Assembly (NCBI RefSeq): GCF_013373865.1
Contig: NC_050468.1
Coordinates: 2,259,978-2,323,977 of the forward strand
DNA from: Monomorium pharaonis
Lineage: Eukaryota > Arthropoda > Insecta > Hymenoptera > Formicidae
Direction: 5' to 3'
DNA: 64,000 bases
Under the pieces are notes generated by a model that saw only the letters and a program-made list of their open reading frames with translations, made no database searches and had not been told where the DNA came from. Positions 46,583 to 56,660 of the stretch are shown here, in pieces. A program made the position numbers and the translations under genes. The number at the start of each line of letters is the position of its first letter. The stretch's first letter is position 1.

Positions 46583-47515
46583 ATGGTAAAAGCCTGTTGC
46601 GTTCCAAACTGCAAATCAGGTGTTAAAGTTCCAGCGCATATATTCCCAAAAAACATACAAAGATGCTCTGAATGGATAGAGAGCTTAAGATTACACCATT
46701 TGAGGACGTATTGTGTTGAACAATTACAAAAATATAGAGTGTGTCATAAACATTTTTCAGAAAAAGATTATAGCTGTGCTCAACATAGACGTTATTTAAA
46801 AAGTACAGCAATACCTACTTTAAATGAATCAAATTATGAAAATAATCATGAAACTAATCATGACGCACACTTGGTGTGTGGCACTACTGTGCCTCTTGAA
46901 AGTAATCATGAAAATAGAACAACTGATAATAATGAATTAATGGACTATAACATGAATACACAATTACCGAAAGAAACTATAACTAAAGAATATGTTTCGC
47001 AGCCTTCTTTTGAAAACAATTTTGTACAGAGAGTTGCACATATTGAGAAGCAAATGCAAGAGCAAAATGACCTATTAATGCAACAAAATGTCTTAATACA
47101 AGGCAATACAATGCAAATACAAAAATTACAAACTAAATTATTTTTACAAGATAATGTACAAGAAAGCCAAAAAGAAACCATAATCTTCAATGACAATAAT
47201 AAAAAAAAAGAGGAAAAAGTCTCTTCAATCCTACAAAGACGTATACAACGAAGACCAAATTTTCAAAATTTTGTTACACGTGTTTCTGATCTTAGTCCTA
47301 GGTCTAAATCTTTATACAATATTAATGTAAAATTGAGGCGCAAAAATAAATATTTGAAGCATCTTGTAAATGAACATAGAGGAAAAACAAAATCAATTTC
47401 TTTAATACATCAGGATGCAACAACTAGTGTACGGGAAAATTTCATAAATATGATTTTGAAAAATAATGATGTCCCTCCTCAGGTATTCAATATAAAATGT
47501 TCATTAAATTTATAA
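46583..47515 (+). CDS. THAP-domain protein, intact 310 aa
   Basis: Residues 1-85 form a THAP zinc finger: CCVPNC, an invariant-type Trp (EWIESL), CHKHF, and a final AIPTL. THAP fingers bind DNA in the nucleus. Residues 145-190 are a Gln-rich coiled coil (MQEQNDLLMQQNVLIQ) and 245-265 are basic. No transposase catalytic region follows. A 5' non-coding exon and 88-bp intron precede the ATG, which is the first in the frame. Near the end, CCTCAG|GTATTC is a possible donor, placed where P transposases continue into the next domain. The gene may therefore be a P-derived remnant, a domesticated fragment, or a host gene with further exons. The ORF has no lesion although all neighbours are decayed. 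Confidence 0.75.
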   Translation: MVKACCVPNCKSGVKVPAHIFPKNIQRCSEWIESLRLHHLRTYCVEQLQKYRVCHKHFSEKDYSCAQHRRYLKSTAIPTLNESNYENNHETNHDAHLVCGTTVPLESNHENRTTDNNELMDYNMNTQLPKETITKEYVSQPSFENNFVQRVAHIEKQMQEQNDLLMQQNVLIQGNTMQIQKLQTKLFLQDNVQESQKETIIFNDNNKKKEEKVSSILQRRIQRRPNFQNFVTRVSDLSPRSKSLYNINVKLRRKNKYLKHLVNEHRGKTKSISLIHQDATTSVRENFINMILKNNDVPPQVFNIKCSLNL

Positions 47516-48409
47516 CTTTTTACATCCTATTTTAAAAATTTGTTAAATAACATTTTGGACATATTTTAATATGATTATAACTTTTATCAGCATTCAAGTA
47601 TTTAAAACTGTAAAAGAATTGGAAACTTTGAACTTCAAAATTCTCATTTTTTTGAAACCTAAAGGTTAAATATTGAAGCTACAAAGCCTTGGAAGAAAAA
47701 ATCATCCGTCGTAGAACCTGTACTATAACTGTAGAACCTTCCTTTTCTTACAAATTCGGGATTTAATGGAATTCAGGCAAATTTTAGGAATTTTACATTT
47801 AAAATTTTACATTTAAATTTGTTTTTGATAAAAATTATTTCTATTAGTTTTGTATTAATGTTAATGTATGAAATCATGGAAAATGGCTCTCAGTCTATTT
47901 TTTTAAACTTGAGGAAAACATTTTTCAGAGCATGTTGAAAAGTTGTTGACTTGATCATATAGACCGTTTTCACTCTAGGAGGTCACAAAAGCCAGCACCT
48001 ATAGACATGGTTACGGACACATACGATCACGAGGAAAGAGATATGTATTGCGTGTTTAGTGTATATAATAGAATAGAGATAGAGATAGATATAGATATAA
48101 GATAGAGAGAGGTAGAATAGCAAGAAAAAAGGTACGGAAAGGAGGGCAGAGTAGGAGGATCGAGAGAAAGTAGGGAGAGGAGTCGGCGAGTTCGGCCGGG
48201 AGGTGTCCCTAGAGCATGCTTCCGAGCTTTCGGCAAGAAGGGACTCGTGCCAAGGGGGGAGCAAGGAGGCCCCTCCCCCCCCTTCGGAGGGAAGAAAGAG
48301 AAATGGGGCGAGGGATCTCTGTCCCGATCTGCTCTTTGGTTTTCCTACTCTTCGGGGGTTGGCTTTAAGGGAGAGTGCGAGCTTTTTCATCTGGGAGGGG
48401 CTTTCCGAG
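47516..48409. other. AT-rich DNA then purine-rich DNA, no gene
   Basis: 47516-47980 is AT-rich without motifs. 48000-48400 holds GATA-like (GATAGAGATAGA) and purine-rich sequence. The long minus ORF crossing it is a product of low complexity. Confidence 0.45.
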
Positions 48410-48965
48410 GGGACTTTTTCCTCTTTTTTTTCCGTTTCTTTTCTCTTTTTCTCTTCCTTTCTTTCTTTTTTCTTTTTTACTCTTTTCTTTTCTTTTCTTT
48501 CCCTCTTTTTTCCTCTTCCTATTCCTCTTTTTCCTTTTTTCTCTTTTTTCCTCTTCCTCTCCTTTTTTTCTCTTTTCTTCTCTCTTCTCCCTTCCTCTTC
48601 CTCTCCTTTTTTTCTCTTTTCTTCTCTCTTCTCCTTCCTCTTCCCCTCTTTCTTTTTTCCTTTTTCTCTTTCTTTCTTTCTCCCCTTCCTCTTTTCCTCT
48701 TTTTTCCTCTCCCTCTTCTTTCCTTCTCTTTTCTTTTCCCCTCTCCTCCCTCCCTCTTCCCCTCTTTTTCCTCTTTCTTTTCCTTCTTTTCCTTCTCTCC
48801 CCTCCCTCTTCCTTTTTTTCCTCTTCCTCTCCTTTCTTTCTTTTTTTCCTTCTCTTTTCTCCCTTCCTCTTTCTTTCTTTTCCTTTCCCTTTTCCTTCCT
48901 TTCTTTCTCCCTTTTTTCTCTTCTCTTTTCCCCTTCCTCTCCCTTTTTCCTTCTCCCTCTCCCTC
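48410..48965. repeat. Polypyrimidine tract, about 555 bp
   Basis: Almost pure C/T on the plus strand, made of irregular TTCCTC, TTTTCTC and CCCTTCCTC units. Conceptual translations on both strands are Ser/Phe/Leu- or Glu/Lys/Arg-only and not real genes. Confidence 0.95.
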
Positions 48966-49046
48966 TCCCAAACAGAGAGAGAAAGAGAGAGCAAGACAGA
49001 GAGAAAGAAAGAGAGAGAGAGAGTGCATGAGTGTGAGTACTTGTGT

Positions 49047-49095
<49 letters not shown>
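48966..49095. repeat. (GA)n and (TA)n microsatellites
   Basis: GAGAGAAAGAGAGAG from about 48974 to 49023, then TGTGAGTACTTGTGTG, then about 22 TA units at 49050-49093. Confidence 0.95.
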
Positions 49096-49097
<2 letters not shown>

Positions 49098-49668
49098 CTG
49101 ACGATAGAAAATTTCTTCTCTTTGAATTACTTAATGTTTTCAAAGAACAAATCGAATAACTCATATTTACAATTACAATTAAAAAATATGAACATATAAA
49201 TATTAGCGTGAAATCTGCTATTGTATATAAAAAAATATTAAAATAATAGTTATTTACAATAAATTTTCGATGCTTTCAGCTTTTTCAATAGTGAGTTTTC
49301 TTTCCAGCGTAGTGGCTTCTATGCAACTTTCCTTTGCTACTTCTTCCGCAGCTAATCCCACTTCTTGTTCATATTTTTTAAATGTTTTAAAAGCTGGACA
49401 TGGGACGTTTATACAAGATAGAAGTTTTTTCAAGTGTGTCCATCCTAACCCAGAATGTAGGACACCTGCAGAGAGAACAATTCAATACAAATAATAAATA
49501 GTAATTATAAGATTTATAACAATAGAAGCATAATAATCTGTTATAAAATATTACCTAATGCTGCGTTCGAATTGATGTCGAAGTAAGTTTTGCGTTTATC
49601 GATGGTGCATTTTTGTGTGCTTATGCAAACTTCATTTACGGCGAGGCACTCGTGACACCGTACTAGAA

Positions 49669-50689
49669 CCCAGATAACACAGTGTCTTCTTAAAGAATTC
49701 ATAAAGTAGTCTTCCTTTCTGAACAGTAATTCCTGAGGAATTCATAGAAGAATACTTTAAGAATAACCTAGGAAGTTACATGCACCATGATTTGAATTCC
49801 TCAGGACTTCTTAAAGTATTCATATAGAATTATTTGTTAGAATTCCTCAGAACTTCTCAAAGTATTCTTATAGAATTACTTCTTGGAATTCCTCAGAACT
49901 TCTTGAAGTATTCATTAGAACTTCTCCAAGCAGATATCTCAAACGCAATTAAAAAATTTATTTTCAAGATTTCTGATAAATTTTCCGATTTTTATAATAT
50001 TGGGACGTTTCTCAGAAAAATTTAAAAAATAAAAAAATTTGATTAATTTGGTAAGAGGAAGATTATACCATGTTTCAGTCAAGCCATAGTCGTACCTGTT
50101 AAAGCATGTTTAATTTCTGTACCTGAAAAAACGGTCACCCATCCAAGTGTTAACCATCGCCAACGTGCTTGACTTCGAAGACCGTACGCATCCTAACGCC
50201 CCCTGATGATCCATGAACACTTCTTGTTTATGCATACATATTTGTTATAGATTATTACAATAGATGTTGTCAGAAGGATGAAACATATGTATAGTTAACA
50301 CAAACGAGGATAAATATTGCATCATGCGGAACGCGACACTTTGTCGTTGCAGATCAGCACGCTCTTAAGTTGTATATTAATTGTTTTGTTAATTATATAT
50401 AGCGCATTTCGTATATAAAAGTATAAATTAGCATTTATTAAGCGATATATAATTATAAAAATATAATTGAGATTATCCAAACACTCGAGTAATTTCTGAT
50501 AAATACTCAAAGTATTCCAAATAATAAATCGCGAGATATTCATTGCAATGAACTCTTAAAGAATACTTCAATGTGAACTCATTGTGGCTAATTCCTCAAG
50601 AATTCTTTATGTATTCAATTTTCTACTTCTCCAAGTATTCATTAAAATGATTTCTTTAGGAATTTCTGTTCATCTCTGTGTTACCTGGG
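49669..50689. mobile_element. CCCAGATA MITE 1 with 5S-like core
   Basis: Ends CCCAGATAACACAG and CTGTGTTACCTGGG, with AA on both sides (49667-49668 and 50690-50691). Removing the element and one AA restores the interrupted reading frame, which supports a 2-bp duplication. Subterminal units contain GAATTCCTCAGGACTTCTTA and AAAGTATTC, in both orientations. The centre (about 50040-50320) is shared with the element at 51665. No transposase. Superfamily not assigned. Confidence 0.85.
50116..50204 (-). ncRNA. 5S-rRNA-like segment (SINE3-like), copy 1
   Basis: Read on the minus strand: GGTCTTCGAAGTCAAGCACG, then GGTTAACACTTGGATGGGTG followed by ACCG. These correspond to the 5S rRNA internal promoter: A box (GAAGTTAAGCAACGTCGGGC in 5S) and C box (TACTTGGATGGGTGACCG). 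One base of the AAGCAACG motif is missing here. The 5' and 3' ends of 5S are not conserved, so it is not a functional rRNA gene. It could be a 5S-derived SINE captured in the MITE. Confidence 0.7.
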
Positions 50690-51091
50690 AAGTAAAGAAG
50701 CCAAGCCTCTTCGAATCTCACTTTCTATGTATTGTAAGGAAAAAGCTTCGGCACAAAAACAACACCATAATTGCTGTCCCAGAATGTTCATGTCGACAAA
50801 GCGTCCATCGATGACATTTGTTAGTGTTACATTTTCGTTGATGGTTATCGCACGCGGATTACTTTCCTCCAGTTCTGTCGAAACTTTTCTTCGATTTAGT
50901 CCTGCTTTTTGTTGAGCGAGTCTTTTTTCATAAATATTTTTCTTTACTATTTTGCCTTTCCACCGATAACATTTCGTTTCCGACATTGTAATTATTGACA
51001 TAACCTCGCACGAAGTCTTGCTGGTCTTGCACTGTTTTAATACTGTGCAAGTCTGCCAACCTAAGTGAATCAAGTCATACAGTGTTGTCAC

Positions 51092-51664
51092 GTTTATCTT
51101 GAGAGAGTCGTATAATAATGTTTATAATAAATAATATTAAAAATTACGTTTACATGATACATATTTATTTTTTTTGACGTTATTGAAGTCACATTTGTTT
51201 ATCAGCACTGCCGAATAATGTTCTTAATTTTGATAATATTTGACGTTATAAAGTTGAAATCAGGGCATTTTCACTGTCAAAAGTTTAGGCTCATAAGTGA
51301 AAAAAATCGCAAATAATGCAGGAAAAAACATTTTTTAAGTGAAAAATACCTTTGTAGGAGTAAAAACAAGACTCCAACTATCGTTCAAGTTTCTTACATC
51401 TAGATTTACTATGCGTTAGGCGTAGATATTTAAGTATTTCAAATTTCATGCACTTTTGTCTAAAATTGTACATCCTTAACAAGATTTCCTGTTTCTGCCA
51501 TAAATTTATTATCATGTTGTGTAGCAAGGTTTCCTCTGTTATTTGCCTAAATTTTGCATTTTATTGTGTCGGAGCAAATCTTGTAATTTCTCTACGTAAT
51601 ATTTATGTACAAGTCTTTCTCTGTTATTTACAGCCGCGTGTGATAAAAACTTTTGCCGTAAATT
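51092..51664. other. AT-rich DNA between gene and MITE
   Basis: No gene or repeat recognised. Short ORFs lack motifs. Confidence 0.5.
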
Positions 51665-53203
51665 CCAGATAGCACACGGACGTCCTCAGGACGTCTAGGA
51701 CGGATTTCGTGGATATCCTGAGGACGTTCTGATTTTATCCCGGGACGTCCTCAGGACATCCTAAGGAATAGCAAACGAGCGCCACTTTTTAGTCCTCAGG
51801 ACATCCTGAGGATACCATAAGATTTCCTCAGGACATCCTCAGGAATAGCAAACAATGACCACTTTTTGCCAGATTTTTCAGATTTTTTTTAGGATTTTTG
51901 ATAAATGTATCGATTTTTTATAAGAATTGAAACATTTCTCAGAAAAATTTAAAAAATTCCGATTAATTTAGAAAATTTTTAAATATTTCTATGTATTTTT
52001 AACAGTTTTTGAAAATTGAAAAAAAACTTTAACAAAAAATTAAAAGTTCAAATTATTTCTACGATAATTTTGTAAGAGGAAAAAGACTATACATGTTTCA
52101 GCGACAGTTGTACCTGTTAAAGCATGTTTAATCTCTGTACCCGAGAAAACGGTCACCCATCCAAGTATCAACCATCGCCGACGTTGCTTGACTTCGAAGA
52201 CCATACGCATTCTAACGCTTCGTGATGATCCATGAGTACTTCTTGTTTATGCATTCATATTTGTTATAGATCATTACAATAGATGTTTGTCAGAAGGATG
52301 AAACATATATAATTAACTTATATTTTTATAAATAAATATAAAGTTTTACAGTTTTTTTAAAACATTTTTACATATGCGCGCAAAATAGCAGTGAAATAAC
52401 TTATTTAAAAAACTGTTTTTGCGCCTTTTGTATAAAATAAAACAAAAAAATTATTTAATGTCATCTTTTGTAATTTTTTAGTATTGTTAATATGCCATAT
52501 TGTTTCAATGAGTGTAGACATTCAATCTGACTTTGAAGTCAACATTTTTACACATTTGATTTTACAATACATTCTAGAAATACGTCCAATATTCAAAGAT
52601 TTCTCACTTGCTATATTAATTTACCCGTCTTTTTAAAAAATTACTATACGTCCATGATGTCCCTGAATACTATTTTAGGATGTCCTGAGGACTTTCGTAG
52701 GATGTCCTGAGGACTTTCGTAGGATGTCCTGAGGACTCTCTTAGAACGTCCTAAGGACTGTCTTAAGATGTCCTGAGGATTGTTTTAGAATGTCCTGAGG
52801 ACTGTCTTAGAATGTCCTGAGGACTTTCAGGATATCATATTCTTAAAACATTCTGTGCTATCTAAAATGTCTGGTATTTATACAGTCATTATATTTAAGT
52901 TTATCTTCAGACATTTTGTAGCTAATGAAACTCTTTATACAATATTTTAAGAATAACGTTTTCAGCTAGAATACGTATATCCTCATGACATCCCAAGGTT
53001 GTCCTCAAGACATGAGTAAATTTTTAATTTATATTAATACTATTACAGAATCTAACATTCTAAACTTACTTTAGAAGTCAAATTTATACATAAAATATTT
53101 ATATAAAATATTTACAATAATACAATTATTATATCCTGACAAGATCCCAGGACATCCCGGGACATATTCAGGATGATCCTGAGGACGTCCTATGCTATCT
53201 GGG
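51665..53203. mobile_element. CCCAGATA MITE 2 with 5S-like core
   Basis: Ends CCAGATAGCACACGGACGTC and GACGTCCTATGCTATCTGGG, about 1.54 kb. The first C of the left end appears changed to T. Subterminal units are palindromic, GGACGTCCTCAGGACATCCT-like, with a tandem array of AGGATGTCCTGAGGACTTTC at about 52675-52830. The middle (about 52060-52330) matches 50040-50320 of MITE 1 closely, although the subterminal repeats of the two elements differ. Target duplication not certain. Non-coding. Confidence 0.85.
52135..52220 (-). ncRNA. 5S-rRNA-like segment (SINE3-like), copy 2
   Basis: Read on the minus strand: GGTCTTCGAAGTCAAGCAAC and GTCGGCGATGG, then TTGATACTTGGATGGGTGAC and CG. This copy keeps the full AAGCAACGTCGG A-box-like motif and the C box of 5S rRNA, better than copy 1. 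The surrounding 270 bp are the conserved core of MITE 2. Confidence 0.75.
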
Positions 53204-53406
53204 TTTGTTCGAAACTTTTAGAAGACAAAGCAACAGACAATTACTTGTCATAAAATTGTTGTCAAAATTTAAACAATCCTTGCTGTAAAGCTTTCACGAT
53301 ATGTGATTTTAACAGGCCCGGCTAGCTGGAAATCGAAGTATTATACAGCATATTTAAACGTATATTTAACATATTGTTTTTTCATCTCTCACGCCTATTG
53401 CTTTAG

Positions 53407-53864
53407 TACAATACCACAAGCAAAGAGACGAATGTGAACGAGAACCAAGATTATGCTGCGATCAGTTGGAGCGAGTGAGAGCATACGTTTAGGTAAAAGT
53501 ATGAGAGAGAAAACAAAAATAGTTTGAGAGAGAACGTGAGGATTATGCAGCAAAGGGTAGATGCGAGAGAGAGAACGATGATATCAAGAAAGAAGAAAGT
53601 AATAGGAAACGTACATGCGTTGTTCCTCCCCCTACCTCTCTAATTTTTTTAAAGCAGCTAGGTATTGGTGCTCAACTGCGACCTCAAATCACTTCCGCGA
53701 GACAGGAAATCTATGTCGAAAACATCGAGGTGCATTACGAAGACATAAAATCTCTAAATAAAATGGATGTTATGCATACTTTACGTTGTCGGAATCATGT
53801 GAACAATTGCGCTTTACAGAATGTATTTAAACTGTATAACTGGTGGTCTTGTAATAAAAAATAA
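53407..53864 (+). CDS. Possible last two exons of an unknown gene
   Basis: Function unknown. After an acceptor (CTATTGCTTTAG) the frame reads QYHKQRDECEREPRLCCDQL and ERVRAY to about 53486, where a weak donor GTTTAG follows. After ATTTTTTTAAAG at 53654 a second segment in compatible phase reads QLGIGAQLRPQITSARQEIY, then MHTLRCRNHVNNCALQNVF, then YNWWSCNKK and a stop at 53862-53864, with AATAAAAAATAAT at the end. Cys- and Arg-rich. No homology recognised. Upstream exons were not found and MITE 2 lies directly 5', so this may be a gene cut by that insertion. Confidence 0.35.
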
Positions 53865-54016
53865 TTTTTAATACGTTGTCTATTTCTTTATACTTATATT
53901 ATTCGTTTATATTTCCTTTTCCCCATCTCGTTATTGTATAAATTAATTTGGATTGATAGGTAGGAGAAAAATAATTCTTAAATAATTTTTAATTTTTATA
54001 CGAAATACATATTTAT

Positions 54017-54580
54017 TTATTTGTTATATAAAACATTATGTACAATATTGTTTAAGGCATATGCCATCATTTCACAATTTATAGGTGATGATTTTATGCA
54101 TATTTCATTTAATGCTTTAATCGCATCACATTCATTACGAATATTATTTCGCTGTATATAGTTTAGAAAATAATTATATCTTTCTTTCACTATGTACATA
54201 TTCTCCAGCAATTTAAAATACACATTATTAATGCAATCTTTAAGCTTGAATAAAAACTCTATAGTAGATGGTATCATATATAAGGTGTTGTTATTTAATG
54301 TAAATTTTATGACACATGCGTTATGTATTTTTACGTTTTCTATAAGAAGACTGTCTATCTGCGATGATGTAGAGGTGGCTGATAGCAGAAGTCGCTCTAC
54401 CGCGTTGCTAAATATCTATGCGTTGCTCGAACATCATTATCCATATTTGACGTGAAAATGGTATTTGGTTGCCCTTGTTGTCGCCAAGCAGTATTTCCAC
54501 AGAAGGCTCAGGCTTCACGCTGATTCCAATCTCGCAAGTATTTGTACCCTGTGGTGATCAAAGCAAATCTCCCTAGAATA
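54017..54580 (-). pseudogene. Unknown protein remnant, minus strand
   Basis: An open stretch from about 54409 to 54017 encodes ERLLLSATSTSSQIDSLLIE, TIEFLFKLKDCINNVYFKLL and ECDAIKALNEICIKSSPINC, ending NNIVHNVLYNK. Upstream in other frames are ILGRFALITTGYKYLRDWNQ and VEILLGDNKGNQIPFSRQIW, which read as the same protein after two frameshifts (near 54415 and 54515). Upstream splice-like sites (TTTTTTTACAG near 54615, GTAAGTATT near 54700) may indicate more exons. The family is not recognised. The ORF of 86 codons seen alone (54277-54017) is only its tail. Confidence 0.35.
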
Positions 54581-54885
54581 CGTGGAGTATAGTACAGCTG
54601 TGATTTTCTGTAAAAAAAAAATAAAGCGAGTTATAGAAAAAAAATTTTTTTTTAAATATATAGAAAATAAATATTATAAATTACAAAATTATAAATACTT
54701 ACGGTTTATTGCACGCTTCATTTTGCTGAATAGAAATGTAGTAGTTCATCTTTGGTCGTCTTTCACCAATCGACTAAGGAGTTACGTTGTCGGGAACCTT
54801 TGTTGTCCGTAATGAACAACTATTAAGTAACATAATAAGAACTACTAGTTTATAAATAAGTTCTACACTACTAGTTCAATAGAAT

Positions 54886-55940
54886 CTACAGGGTGTTTGG
54901 TAAAGATTTATGCAATTTTTATAAGCAGGTAGAGCGCATTAAGCTGAACATAAAATCCTCATCGTTTTTCCATTTTCACAATAGTTAACGAGTTATAGAC
55001 TTGTAAAATTTTCTGTATTAGCCCGGCCTACCGGCAAATGCAAGCACGCCGAGCGCCCGACCGCGGCGGCCGCCCCTCCCTAGCGCTTGAATCTTGAGAT
55101 TGCTAGGCGCGCGGGGGGAGTTGTTACAACAAGCGGCAATGGCTACGCACAATGTGTACGTGTACATACATGTGTACAAAAAAATATCAGTTCTAATGCT
55201 TAAAGAAGCAATTACTAAATTTATTTTTTTTTATAAATAATGATTATTTTTAATAAAAAATTTTTTTGGTGATAGTCTTAAATGTTGTAAACTGTCATTA
55301 CAAATTTTAAAAGAAGCTATTACCATGTGCCAAAAAAAAATTTATACTTTTTTAAACAACATTAGAAAATCGGTCAAAAATTTTGTTTCGTTTTTTTTTG
55401 CGCCAGTGTATATACAGGGTGTCTGGTGTTTTTTTATAGAATGTTCATGAGCAGGTAGAGCGCATGAAATTGAATAGAAAAGTCTTTACCGTTTTTCCAT
55501 TTTCGCAATATTTAACAAGTTAGTGACTTGTAAAATTTTCTGTATTAGCCCGGCCTACCGGCAAATGCAAGCGCGCTGAGCGTCCGGCCGCGGCGGCCGC
55601 CCCTCCCTAGCGCTTGAACCTTGAGATTGCTAGGCGCGCGGGGGGAGTTGTTACAACAAGCAACAATACGCATAAGCGACGCGTAACGCTAAATTCTCCC
55701 TTTGAATTATGATAGTTCCTTACCTTTTTTAATGAAAATAAAATTTTCTAACGACAAAAAGTATGTGTACGTGTGTACGTGTACATGCATGTGTACAAAA
55801 AAAATATCAGTTCTAATGCTTAAAGAAGCAATTATTAAATTTATTTTTTTTAATAAATAATGATTATTTTTAATAAAAAATATTTTTTTGATGATAGTCT
55901 TAAACGCCGTAAACTGTCATTACAAATTTTAAAAGAAGCT
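54886..55940. repeat. Two tandem copies of about 527 bp
   Basis: 54886-55412 and 55413-55940 repeat in the same orientation. Both contain ACAGGGTGTYTGG, AGCAGGTAGAGCGCAT, GCCCGGCCTACCGGCAAATG and GGCGCGCGGGGGGAGTTGTT. Only one unit is matched in the right arm of the palindrome before it is cut off. TTTTGCGCCAGTGTA at the end of unit 1 also occurs at 38650. Confidence 0.85.
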
Positions 55941-56660
55941 ATTACCATGTGCCAAAAAAAAATTTATACTTTTTTAAACAACATTAGAAAATTTTATTGA
56001 TTAAAATGGAAATAACAACCAAATAAAATGTTTGTTTCAACTTTATATTTTTAATTAAAAATTAAATAACGAGGATATTTTTAATAAAATTAATCCTTGT
56101 TATAGACTTATAATACACGGAAAAAACTTCATGGTAAAAATTACTATGGTAAGTAGTAAACGCGTGCCAAGGAAGAATTATGAAAATTTTTATTATGTTT
56201 TTCATCAAATTATGATAATGTTTACATTACTTATATAGAGACTTCCGTTTCCGGTGTCGTAGAGAGTGACAGGTGTGTGTGTGGCGTGTGAAAGAGTGAG
56301 TGAGTAAGGTGGTTAAGAAGCAGAGAATAATTGCGAGAGGGGTGGTAGTGAGAGAGGGTTCGTTGGGTGGAGTAGGGGAAGAGGAGTTGAAGCGGAGAAA
56401 ACAGTAATTAGTTAATTAGAGAGGAAAGAGAATTGAGTGGGCAGGTTAGAGAACATAGAGAAAGTAAGGAATAGAGAGAGGCAAGCGAAGAGGAGTAGAG
56501 AGTAGGAGGGAGACACGAGCGGCGCGAGTGGACGGGCGGAGAGTTAGAGAGGCGGGCGAGTGAGTTCGTGGAGAACGGTATAGAAAGAAGTAAGTAAGTT
56601 AGGAGAACAATAAGGAGGGTAACGGAAAACGAAAATAGAGAGGAGGAGGGATTAGGAGGA

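Larger units (their letters stand above)
49254..51091 (-). pseudogene. Mutator-like-domain gene split by a MITE
   Basis: On the minus strand, exon 51091-50690 encodes KCYRWKGKIVKKNIYEKRLA, then NVIDGRFVDMNILGQQLWCC and YIESEIRRGLASLL. The frame resumes beyond the MITE at 49666 with LVRCHECLAVNEVC and TYFDINSNAALG. An intron (donor GTAATATT at 49554, acceptor CTCTGCAG, 49466-49554) leads to a last exon with VLHSGLGWTHLKKLLSCINV and a stop at 49254. The order, with Cys pairs, an FDIN...AALG segment and a G-H/T-L motif, resembles the Mutator-like transposase domain found in many insect proteins. About 241 codons without the insert, shorter than I would expect, so the 3' part may be lost. The start is uncertain (Met 51091 or a later Met). 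A family name is not certain. Confidence 0.65.

Noticed and set aside
47983..49164. 393-codon Lys/Glu/Arg ORF on the minus strand and Ser/Phe/Leu ORFs on the plus strand
   Set aside because: They follow the polypyrimidine tract in every frame and lack any domain.
50116..52220. Functional 5S rRNA genes
   Set aside because: Only the internal-promoter region is alike. Both ends of 5S are missing and the copies lie inside MITEs.
55375..55405. Complete Tc1/mariner element at TTTTGCGCCAGTGTA (also 38650)
   Set aside because: Only one terminus is seen at each place. No opposite end or transposase was found.
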